Source: Terrisporobacter petrolearius (GTDB taxonomy: Bacteria; Bacillota; Clostridia; Peptostreptococcales; Peptostreptococcaceae). From it: DNA of 64,000 nt. The stretch lies in the NCBI RefSeq assembly GCF_032598785.1, contig NZ_CP102984.1; one strand, 5' to 3'. The notes below the pieces were generated by a model. It was not told the origin of the DNA. It saw only the letters and a program-made list of their open reading frames with translations, and searched no databases. Below are positions 35,237-41,881 of the stretch, one piece after another (the first letter of the stretch is position 1; each line of letters opens with the position of its first letter). Position numbers and translations under genes: made by a program.

Positions 35237-35782
35237 ATGAAAAAAAGAAAGATTATTAGAGGAGTAGCTCTTGCTACACTTTCTATATTAATGTTTTTTG
35301 CATATAAATATTTTACGGAGTATAGCAAATATAAAGAAATAAATATTAAAAATATAGGAATTATAAAAGTTCCTAAAGATTGGTACTGCCACACAACAAA
35401 AGGTGGATTACTATATTTTGCTGATAAAGCCATTGAAGAAGATGATTGCAAGATTTACCTAATTCAATATGAAGTTGCTTCAGATGATATAAATACTAAA
35501 GAAGATGTTGATAATGGATACTATTTAGAAAATCATGATTTAGGAAATGGGTTAAGGGTAAAAGATATCTTTATACCTCCTTATCCAGATAATGAATCAT
35601 ATATTTTTTCCAATAGTAGTTATTATGAACATTGTACATTAAAATTTAATGGTAAAAGTATTAATTCTTACCTTATAAATTTTGATAATGGATCTTATAA
35701 TACTACATTTTTAGTTTTAGACAAATCAATTAATAAAGAAGTTGTAGAGAAAATAGCTAAGTCATATAATATGACAAATTAA
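35237..35782 (+). CDS. Candidate immunity protein B1 (membrane-anchored, 181 aa)
   Basis: An N-terminal anchor (GVALATLSILMFFAYKYF) is followed by an exported or membrane-facing domain with the conserved opening NIGIIKVPKDW, then GLLYFADKAIEEDD, YLIQYE, YYLENHDLGN and DIFIPPYP. It ends with VVEKIAKSYNMTN. It is about 45-50% identical to B2 at 39295. The frame continues upstream to 35126, but this part is RHS vestige, and GGAGGAG at 35227 fixes ATG 35237. I recognise no named family. The paralogy and position support an immunity role. Confidence 0.6.
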   Translation: MKKRKIIRGVALATLSILMFFAYKYFTEYSKYKEINIKNIGIIKVPKDWYCHTTKGGLLYFADKAIEEDDCKIYLIQYEVASDDINTKEDVDNGYYLENHDLGNGLRVKDIFIPPYPDNESYIFSNSSYYEHCTLKFNGKSINSYLINFDNGSYNTTFLVLDKSINKEVVEKIAKSYNMTN

Positions 35783-35893
35783 CTGTATATTTTATTAGAG
35801 AAAGAGAGCTTATAATAGTTAAAATTATTATTTAAATAGTACTGGTATTAAGTGATTTTGAGCGTGTTTTAAGAAATTATATCTATAAAAAGA

Positions 35894-36138
35894 CTTAGAC
35901 AAAATGGAACTTCACCAGTGGCTTATGATTATGTCCACTTTGGGTGACAAGAAGTATAGGGGATAGTAATTTCTTTAGTGAAAATTTCAGGTTCTTTTAA
36001 AATAGCAATACTTATGATTGTTAGTAGACCACAAATAACATTTACAGGATGTGATAGAGTACGTGCCGTAGCTTTGAATAAAAAATTCGGTTACACTTAA
36101 GAAACGAATAAGAATTGCTCAAAGGAGATAGATATTTA
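35894..36138 (+). pseudogene. RHS vestige V3 plus unassigned sequence
   Basis: 35894-35982 resembles 33183-33268 (GTSPVAYDYDDFGVTRSIGD), with a frameshift and stops. 35983-36110 is not similar to the toxin and may be what is left of a former tip domain. No ORF is intact there. Confidence 0.75.
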
Positions 36139-36684
36139 ATGAGGAAAATATACTACATAGATTACGCTCTATTGTTACTAATATTAATATTATCCATATT
36201 CATATTTAGAAAGCTATATATAAATTTTTCTTTTTATAAGATATTAATTTATATTATAGAATTACTAATGTTAATTTATATTAATAGAAAATTTAAGATT
36301 GTAACTGAATATAAACCTAGTCAAAAAGGTCCTTTAAAAGAAACTTTAGCAGGTTTGTATTTAATTATAGTTAAAATAATACTAATATTCATTTTAGTAG
36401 GGACGAGTATTACTAATATAGTAGAATTTACTTTAATCGAAATCTTTTTATTTCCTGGATATGGAGTGTATGTTTTATTTTACTCCTATTTATATGGGAA
36501 TAAAATAGTTACAGTATCGGATGGAATAATTAATTTGGATGATGTTGAAAAAATTCATTTTAATAGTGGCTTACTTATTCAAACGTTAGATTTGGAATTA
36601 AAAGATAGTAGCAAAAAACAAATAGGAATGTCTCTAGATGAATATAAAAGGATAGTAAATAAATTAGAAGATATGGTGCTATAA
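36139..36684 (+). CDS. Candidate immunity protein C1 (four-helix membrane protein, 181 aa)
   Basis: Four helices in two pairs (ALLLLILILSIFIF, ILIYIIELLMLIYI, LYLIIVKIILIFILVG, YGVYVLFYSYLYGN) are followed by a C-terminal beta-rich tail (NKIVTVSDGIINLDDVEKIH, SLDEYKRIVNKLEDM). The paralogue C2 lies at 37910 with the same topology and ending (ISPEEYNRFKNEF). The start is ATG 36139 after AAAGGAG (11 nt). The C-terminal tail looks like a small PH-like sheet, but this is only impression. It is followed by an orphan toxin tip. Confidence 0.55.
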   Translation: MRKIYYIDYALLLLILILSIFIFRKLYINFSFYKILIYIIELLMLIYINRKFKIVTEYKPSQKGPLKETLAGLYLIIVKIILIFILVGTSITNIVEFTLIEIFLFPGYGVYVLFYSYLYGNKIVTVSDGIINLDDVEKIHFNSGLLIQTLDLELKDSSKKQIGMSLDEYKRIVNKLEDMVL

Positions 36685-36704
36685 GGTGTTGAGTAAATCT
36701 TATA

Positions 36705-36842
36705 AATCATACGACTAATAAATTGGATTGGTTAAATAAAAAGATAGAAGATATTGTTTATTCATCTTGTAGAAATATTGGAATGAATAGACATTGGTCT
36801 TATTGGACTACTAAGTTTGTAACATCTTTCATAGAAATATAA
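36705..36842 (+). pseudogene. Orphan copy of the RHS toxin tip (last 45 codons)
   Basis: The frame 36705-36842 reads NHTTNKLDWLNKKIEDIVYS, then SCRNIGMNRHWSYWTTKFV, then TSFIEI and stop. It is about 85% identical to the last 45 residues of the active toxin at 33667-33800. There is no start codon or ribosome site. No stop or frameshift has accumulated and the substitutions are conservative, so it is a fairly young or recombining copy. Confidence 0.85.
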
Positions 36843-36962
36843 ATAAAAGGTTTAAAGGTAAGCGTCAAAGATTTTTAAATTTAGAAAAGTTGTTAATGTT
36901 CGTTAGATTATTAGAAAGTTTTCTATCAAATATTACAACTAGATTATACAAGGGGGATATTT

Positions 36963-37805
36963 ATGGAGTGGGTTTTATCAATGAGTATAACGCAAATAAT
37001 TGTAGGAGCAGTACTGATTTTCATATATAAAATATCAAAAAACAACAATTCAATAAACATGATAAAAATTATAGGGTATATAAACATATTTTTAGGTGGA
37101 ATAACTTTAATAATTCAAAAACTTAATGATAAGTTAAGTGTTGTAACAATGCTAATATTTTCTATTAGTATAATAATTACATTTATTTATATAAGCGTAA
37201 TATTGCTAAAAACGATAAATGATAGGGATAAAAAAAATAAAAAAATATTATTTGTAGTTATCATATCTATTTTTATATTAATTCCTATGTCTAAGAAAAT
37301 AATAACTCAAATCAATTTGGAATATAAAAAAACTCACAATAATATTAAAGTAGGACAGGAATTTTTAATATATAAAAAAGATAACTCTCAAGAGAATAAG
37401 AGAGTATACATGACAATTAGCAAAATTGTAAAAGATGAGCCTGATATTGTCATATATTTTGATTTAAGATATGAAGGAGACAAAGAAATACCTTTAGTAG
37501 GAGATAAGTTAAGTTTGAGTGATTTATGTGCTTTTAATACTACTTTATCTTCTAAAATTACTAAAGATAGAGAAGATGATGAATTTAATATTGAAGAAGA
37601 TATTGATTCAGACATGGTTTATACTGAGTATACAAAAAAGTTAGATAAAGTTATAAAACCAGGTACTAAAATTAAGAACCTAACACAATTCATATTAGGA
37701 ATATATAAAGATGACGATGATATTCCAATTAAAGACACTGATATTGTAATAGAAAGTGGCATAAAGACAAACCAGAAAATTCAAAGGTATGTATTATTAG
37801 AATAA
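36963..37805 (+). CDS. Candidate immunity protein E (membrane protein, 280 aa)
   Basis: An N-terminal block of four helices (ITQIIVGAVLIFIYK, IIGYINIFLGGITLIIQ, VTMLIFSISIIITFIYISVILL, ILFVVIISIFILIPM) is followed by a soluble domain of about 160 residues (NIKVGQEFLIYKKD, IVIYFDLRYEGDKEIPLVGD, TKIKNLTQFILGIYKDDDD). There is no paralogue in the window. AAGGGGG gives a clear start at ATG 36963. It directly follows the orphan copy of the present toxin tip, so it could be the immunity partner that travelled with that tip. No family is recognised. Confidence 0.55.
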   Translation: MEWVLSMSITQIIVGAVLIFIYKISKNNNSINMIKIIGYINIFLGGITLIIQKLNDKLSVVTMLIFSISIIITFIYISVILLKTINDRDKKNKKILFVVIISIFILIPMSKKIITQINLEYKKTHNNIKVGQEFLIYKKDNSQENKRVYMTISKIVKDEPDIVIYFDLRYEGDKEIPLVGDKLSLSDLCAFNTTLSSKITKDREDDEFNIEEDIDSDMVYTEYTKKLDKVIKPGTKIKNLTQFILGIYKDDDDIPIKDTDIVIESGIKTNQKIQRYVLLE

Positions 37806-37909
37806 ACAAATTTATTTTATCTTAAATAGTTATTAAATTCAAAATTTTTTTAGACAAGATGTTTACCAAAGTTGAATTATATAAGATAAAAGGGAGGTTA
37901 TATTCTAAA

Positions 37910-38443
37910 ATGAAGAAACTATTATATATAGATAAAATACTATCATATATATTATGTATCATAGTCATTGTGTATATAAAAAATTTATATATAAATACTT
38001 CTATAATGGCATGCATTAAATACTTAATATATATCTTAATAATATTAGCGATTAGTAAAAGAATTAAAATAATGCTAAAATATAAGCCTTTAAAATTACC
38101 TAAAAGAGTATGGGTAGGTGTAATATACTTAATTATTTTAAAAAATATATTAATCTTAATAATGATATTTAACAGTTTTAATAAATTTATATATGACATT
38201 ATTGATATCTATTTATTATTATCAATAATAATTTTATTGTTAAGTATACTAACCTATTCTTATATAAGTGAGAATTTTATTATAAGTATGTGGAATGGAA
38301 AGTTTAAGATAAGTAGCATAGAATCGTATTATGTGGATAAAGGTTATTTTGGAGAAAAATTATGTATTAAACTTTATGATAGAAGTCAGAAAAATATTAG
38401 TATCTCTCCAGAGGAGTATAATAGATTTAAAAATGAGTTTTAA
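37910..38443 (+). CDS. Candidate immunity protein C2 (four-helix membrane protein, 177 aa)
   Basis: A paralogue of C1 with the same MxKxxYID opening (MKKLLYIDKILSYILCIIV), four helices and the ending LYDRSQKNISISPEEYNRFK. AGGGAGG at 37891 is 12 nt from ATG 37910; the longer frame from 37859 includes this site and is rejected. Codon and base use match the neighbouring array genes, which are even richer in A/T than the flanks. Confidence 0.55.
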   Translation: MKKLLYIDKILSYILCIIVIVYIKNLYINTSIMACIKYLIYILIILAISKRIKIMLKYKPLKLPKRVWVGVIYLIILKNILILIMIFNSFNKFIYDIIDIYLLLSIIILLLSILTYSYISENFIISMWNGKFKISSIESYYVDKGYFGEKLCIKLYDRSQKNISISPEEYNRFKNEF

Positions 38444-38494
38444 AAGGATATTCAATAATGATGCTGATATTATAAACCTAAAAATACTTGGAAA

Positions 38495-38601
38495 TTTTTT
38501 AATAGAGGTGGAAATAAGACAAGGCAAAACTTTGTAGTTACCAAAGAAAAAGTTATGGGTACTACAAGACACAGTAAGGATGGATTTAAATCTTATTAGA
38601 T
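38495..38601 (+). pseudogene. RHS vestige V4
   Basis: 38503-38600 resembles 33047-33140 (GGNKTSQNFVGTEGNVIGTT, then RYGKDGFKYY). It ends a few bases before the ribosome site of gene D1. Confidence 0.8.
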
Positions 38602-38613
38602 AAGGACGATATT

Positions 38614-39123
38614 ATGGAAAAACGTGTACAATGTATGAAGATAAATAATAAAAATAACATAATACTATATTCAATAATATTATTGGTATATTATATAGTA
38701 TTTGAATTTTACAACTATAAAGATATTGTAGTTTTAAAATATATATCTATTATAATAATTATAGTTATATTAGTTTTAAGTCGTAAATATTATTATAAAA
38801 AAAAGGATGTTAGTGTTACATCAGAGGAACTTTTAAATGAATATAACAAAAATGTATATGAATCAGATAAAAAATATAACGAAAAGTATATAAAATTAAC
38901 AGGTGTAGTATCGAAAATAGAAATTACTAATAAAAAAGATTTGTACATATTTTTTGAATCGAATAACAAATTTATTATTATTGCTAACAGCGTTTCTATA
39001 ACTAACAAATGCTTAGATTATATACAAAGTATATCTAAAGGAGATAGAATAACAATATATGGAGATTTATTTAGGACAAATAATGAACTAAGAATTTTTA
39101 TGTGGTATATTTTGCAAAAGTAA
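38614..39123 (+). CDS. Candidate immunity protein D1: two-helix anchor plus OB-fold (tRNA_anti-like) domain
   Basis: Two helices (NIILYSIILLVYYIVFEFY and VVLKYISIIIIIVILVLS) are followed by the pattern LLNEYNKNVYESDKKYNEKY, then IKLTGVVSKIE, then SKGDRITIYGDLF. This is the tRNA_anti-like OB-fold family (pattern y-x-N-E-x-x-A-D-x-x-Y-k-x-k-x-i-x-v-t-G). Such small OB domains occur in many clostridial membrane and lipoproteins with no known ligand. The paralogue is D2 at 39906. The start ATG 38614 follows AAGGA; ATG 38635 is the alternative. Confidence 0.6.
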   Translation: MEKRVQCMKINNKNNIILYSIILLVYYIVFEFYNYKDIVVLKYISIIIIIVILVLSRKYYYKKKDVSVTSEELLNEYNKNVYESDKKYNEKYIKLTGVVSKIEITNKKDLYIFFESNNKFIIIANSVSITNKCLDYIQSISKGDRITIYGDLFRTNNELRIFMWYILQK

Positions 39124-39280
39124 TAAAAAGAAAATAGTAAATTACTTCTATCAATATGGAGAGGTTTAACATAAAACAGACAAAAACGGAAATAAGACAA
39201 GCTAAAACTTTGTAGGTACCAAAGAAAAAGTTATGGATACTACAACATATAACAAAGATGGATTTAAGCATTATACTCTA
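39124..39280 (+). pseudogene. RHS vestige V5
   Basis: 39130-39280 resembles 32990-33140 (VNYYYQDGVVLYTTDKGGNK through RYGKDGFKYYT) with in-frame stops. It ends 8 nt before the ribosome site of gene B2. Confidence 0.8.
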
Positions 39281-39294
39281 AAGGAGGAGATATT

Positions 39295-39870
39295 ATGAAG
39301 AAAAAAAGAATTATTATTTCTATAGTAATAATAATTGTATCTGCAATTTCAATTCTTTTATATCAATATATTAATAAATACAAAGACTATAAAGAAGTAA
39401 AGGTAAAAAATGTGGGGGCCATAAAAGTTCCAAAAGAGTGGAAATGTTTTAAAACAGAAAAAGGATTATTATATTTTGCTGATAAGCCTATCAAAGAAAA
39501 AGGAAGTAATGTTTATTTGATTCAGTATGAATTAATTTCAAATGATGCTTTATCTGAAAATGAGGAAGATTTTGATGAAAATGAAGGGGATGATAAGGGG
39601 TATTATTTTGAAAATTATGACTTAGGAAATGATATAAGTGTAAAAAACGTATTTATACCTCCTTTCAAATATCCTGAAACACAATCCTGCACATTTTCTA
39701 ATAGCGCAACTTATAGTACTTGCACCTTTGAATTAAATGGTAAGATCATTAATAATTACCTTATTTGTTTTGAAGGAGACGATTATAACACTACATTCTT
39801 AGTTGCAAATAAATCAGTAGACAAAGAAACTATGGAAAAAATATCTAAATCATTTGATATGACAAAATAA
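39295..39870 (+). CDS. Candidate immunity protein B2 (membrane-anchored, 191 aa)
   Basis: A paralogue of B1: anchor IVIIIVSAISILLYQYI, then NVGAIKVPKEWKCF, GLLYFADKPIKEKGS, YLIQYE and YYFENYDLGN. It continues with VFIPPFKYPE and ends with MEKISKSFDMTK. An acidic insertion (ENEEDFDENEGDD) is absent from B1. AAAGGAGGAG gives an unambiguous start. It and D2 form a B-D order. Confidence 0.6.
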   Translation: MKKKRIIISIVIIIVSAISILLYQYINKYKDYKEVKVKNVGAIKVPKEWKCFKTEKGLLYFADKPIKEKGSNVYLIQYELISNDALSENEEDFDENEGDDKGYYFENYDLGNDISVKNVFIPPFKYPETQSCTFSNSATYSTCTFELNGKIINNYLICFEGDDYNTTFLVANKSVDKETMEKISKSFDMTK

Positions 39871-39905
39871 TAAGTAGATATTTGCTTAGGTAATGGGGGA
39901 TGAGA

Positions 39906-40436
39906 ATGAAAAAATTAATTAGATGTTCAAAACTTTATTACGCCAATGACCCAAAAGTAGATTCTATAGCAATTTGGGTTATATGCTCAGTAGGTATAAT
40001 TACAACACTTAAAGAAGGTTACTATATGGAAATCTTAAGATATACTAGTTGGATATTTGTAATAGCATTGACATTATGGGCTAATCTTATTAAAGGTAAA
40101 AAAGCAAAAATTGAAATAGAAGAGAGCAAATTGTTAAATGACTATAATGAAAATGAAGAGAGAGCTGATAAAAAATATTGTGATAAATACATAAAGTTAA
40201 TAGGAACAGTATCACATATTGAATTTGATGAGTATAAAGACATATTTATAGAAATGGCAAGTGATGACAAATATTGTGTAGGAGCATCAGCAATACTTGC
40301 TAATAAAAAATGTATTAAATATGTAGAAAGCATACATGTAGGGGATAAAATGATTTTTTATGGGAATTTTCTAAGAGATGATAGTAGATTATGTTTAGAT
40401 GTGAAATATTTAAAATTAGAGAATGGAGGAGCTTAA
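39906..40436 (+). CDS. Candidate immunity protein D2: two-helix anchor plus OB-fold (tRNA_anti-like) domain
   Basis: A paralogue of D1. Two weak helices (SIAIWVICSVGIITTL, YTSWIFVIALTLWANLI) precede the OB motif LLNDYNENEERADKKYCDKY, then IKLIGTVSHIE and HVGDKMIFYGNFLRDD. ATG 39900 overlaps the ribosome site (TGGGGGA), so ATG 39906 is likely. The next gene begins 2 nt after its stop, which suggests coupled translation. Confidence 0.6.
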   Translation: MKKLIRCSKLYYANDPKVDSIAIWVICSVGIITTLKEGYYMEILRYTSWIFVIALTLWANLIKGKKAKIEIEESKLLNDYNENEERADKKYCDKYIKLIGTVSHIEFDEYKDIFIEMASDDKYCVGASAILANKKCIKYVESIHVGDKMIFYGNFLRDDSRLCLDVKYLKLENGGA

Positions 40437-40438
40437 AA

Positions 40439-40705
40439 ATGTGGCTTTTTTTAGCATGTATATTATGCTCTATAATTATTACTTATTTGGGAAATTATTT
40501 AGCATCCTTTATATCATCAAAACTGAATAATACAAGTGAATTTAAAAGAGTGCTAGTAAATGCCATTATTTCAGGAACATTGCTATATATAGCTTTTAGA
40601 ATAATATTGTTTTATTCTGTATTTATTGGTCATATTCGTAATATTGTGACACAGATCGCTTATACTATCTGTCAGGGCTTGAAGTTTACCTTCAATTCTA
40701 ACTAA
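40439..40705 (+). CDS. Small two-helix membrane protein whose 3' end runs antisense into yvrJ, 88 aa
   Basis: AATGGAGGAG precedes ATG 40439. Helices are WLFLACILCSIIITYLG and VNAIISGTLLYIAFRIILFY. From about codon 60 on, the reading frame is the antisense of the YvrJ-like gene at 40583-40768, so the natural C-terminus was probably lost at a recombination point near 40620. It is the last gene of the immunity array. Confidence 0.45.
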   Translation: MWLFLACILCSIIITYLGNYLASFISSKLNNTSEFKRVLVNAIISGTLLYIAFRIILFYSVFIGHIRNIVTQIAYTICQGLKFTFNSN

Positions 40706-40768
40706 CAAATAGAGAAAAATTGCTATAGGAAAACCAAGGTTAGCTATGAGAGATTGTAAATCAGCCAT
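40583..40768 (-). CDS. YvrJ-family small protein, probably 3'-altered
   Basis: MADLQSLIANLGFPIAIFLY then LLVRIEGKLQALTDSI is a clear YvrJ-type sequence (one short helix then an amphipathic helix). The usual family length is about 45-50 residues. The extra TNKYRIKQYYSKSYI here probably comes from sequence across the array boundary. Its ribosome site AGGTGA overlaps the TGA stop of the DUF2922 gene, so the two are coupled, as usual for this pair. The function of the family is unknown. Confidence 0.75.
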   Translation of the reverse strand: MADLQSLIANLGFPIAIFLYLLVRIEGKLQALTDSISDLCHNITNMTNKYRIKQYYSKSYI

Positions 40769-40773
40769 TTAAA

Positions 40774-41004
40774 TCACCTGACTAGACTTCTAAATCCTAC
40801 ATTATCAGATACACAAGCAGCTATATCATATCCCTTTCGTTGGAAGACGTTCTTATCTTTTATTAAATTCATAGCGTCGATTATATCTTGTTCTTCCAAG
40901 TCTTCTCTTGGATCGTCCACTGTAATGGAAAAGCTATTACCTAAAGTGTTTTTAAAAGTCATTAAAAGTTTCTTTTCATTTATTCTGTGAAAATCCCTAC
41001 CCAA
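40774..41004 (-). CDS. DUF2922-family small protein
   Basis: KKLLMTFKNTLGNSFSITVD followed by DPREDLEEQDIIDAMNLIKD and the FQRKGYDIAACVSDNVG ending is the DUF2922 pattern (about 70-76 residues). The family is usually encoded with DUF1659 and YvrJ; only YvrJ is present here. The N-terminus is uncertain: the frame opens at TTG 41004 without a good ribosome site, and a nearby ATG is out of frame. The gene may be 5'-damaged at the junction with the DnaC-like fragment. Confidence 0.7.
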   Translation of the reverse strand: MGRDFHRINEKKLLMTFKNTLGNSFSITVDDPREDLEEQDIIDAMNLIKDKNVFQRKGYDIAACVSDNVGFRSLVR

Positions 41005-41170
41005 TTAAGGGCAAACACCAAGTGACGAAATTTTGCTGTGATGTTTCTAATAATAACTCCTCTTTGTTAATCTGTGGAAGAGAAGGTGTGGGAAAAACTC
41101 ATTTGGGTATAACAGCCATGTTAAAGCTTATAAGTGACAATATTACGTCAGATATGTGGAGTGAAATATA
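41004..41170 (+). pseudogene. Fragment of a DnaC/IstB-like ATPase
   Basis: In frame 41004-41170 the sequence reads KGKHQVTKFCCDVSNNNSSL, then LICGREGVGKTHLGITAMLK, then a stop after about 14 more codons. GREGVGKTHL is the Walker A motif of phage/plasmid DnaC-type helicase loaders. There is no start codon, and the rest of the domain is missing. It marks a former mobile element. Confidence 0.75.
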
Positions 41171-41231
41171 ACTATACAATTCCTAGTAGGATATAATATT
41201 ATAAATAAATATATAAAAACGGGATGATATT

Positions 41232-41453
41232 ATGAATATATTAATAGATGATATTCCAGTAAACTTACAACGAATGGTAGATATAATAGGTATAGACAAA
41301 CTTATAGAGTTGTCAAAAGTATATGGAGGTGCAAGTATATATATACCAATGCACAAAACTTTGCGTATACGTGAAAGAAAGAGAAAAATAGCCAAGGAGT
41401 TTAATGGAGTAAATGGAGAAAGTCATAAGAAATGTTATATTTTCTTCTTATGA
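41232..41453 (+). pseudogene. Truncated Mor-family transcription regulator (mobile-element type)
   Basis: MVDIIGIDKLIELSKVYGGA followed by SIYIP and IRERKRKIAKEFNGVN matches the Mor/C dimerisation region of phage- and ICE-encoded activators. After EFNG the normal helix-turn-helix is missing; the frame runs into a terminator hairpin and ends after 13 unrelated residues. It has a weak start context (GGGATGAT). It is probably nonfunctional. Confidence 0.65.
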
Positions 41454-41461
41454 CTTTCTTA
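41417..41461 (+). terminator. Terminator overlapping the end of the Mor fragment
   Basis: AGAAAGTCATAAGAA/TTCTTATGACTTTCT is a perfect 15-bp stem with a 13-nt loop. Confidence 0.8.
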
Positions 41462-41512
41462 TGCTCAGTTGAGAAATTTATTTAACAAGATATTTAAATT
41501 TATTATGATTAT

Positions 41513-41665
41513 CTAGAATGGTATTCCGCCATCATCATCGTCATCTTCATTGCCATGGTCAACACTATAATCAGCTTCACATGCGCTTGGACCTAATCCA
41601 AAATCATCACTATTTACTCTATAAGTTTGGTCTCCATTTTTTAATTCAGGCTTTTCTTTTGACAT
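41513..41665 (-). CDS. 50-aa acidic protein ending in an SSB-type C-terminal tail
   Basis: The minus-strand ATG is preceded by AAGGAGAGG. The protein starts MSKEKPELKNGDQTYRVNSD and ends NEDDDDDGGIPF. The end is the universal single-stranded DNA-binding protein tip (acidic stretch then IPF) that docks RecO, RecQ, primase and exonucleases. The OB-fold of SSB is absent. The good ribosome site argues for a real gene rather than a random scrap. It could be the truncated product of a mobile-element ssb, or a free SSB-tail peptide. It sits among phage/ICE remnants. Confidence 0.6.
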   Translation of the reverse strand: MSKEKPELKNGDQTYRVNSDDFGLGPSACEADYSVDHGNEDDDDDGGIPF

Positions 41666-41881
41666 TTTATCCCTCTCCTTTTTAATTATTTATTAATTAT
41701 AATAAATATATACAACAGCATATTAGGAACAACCTCTTTTATAACTAATAAAATCAAATAATAAAGGAAATTATACACTCCAAGTAAAAGGGATTTTATA
41801 TATTCTAATGGAATTTGCTGATATAATATTAATATTGGTGCTTATAAAATATGACAAAACAATGAAGAGGGGGCGAAGAAC

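Noticed and set aside
34124..39290. CRISPR array or tandem repeat explanation for the repeated segments
   Set aside because: The repeated pieces are unequal, collinear fragments of the RHS gene with no regular repeat-spacer pattern.
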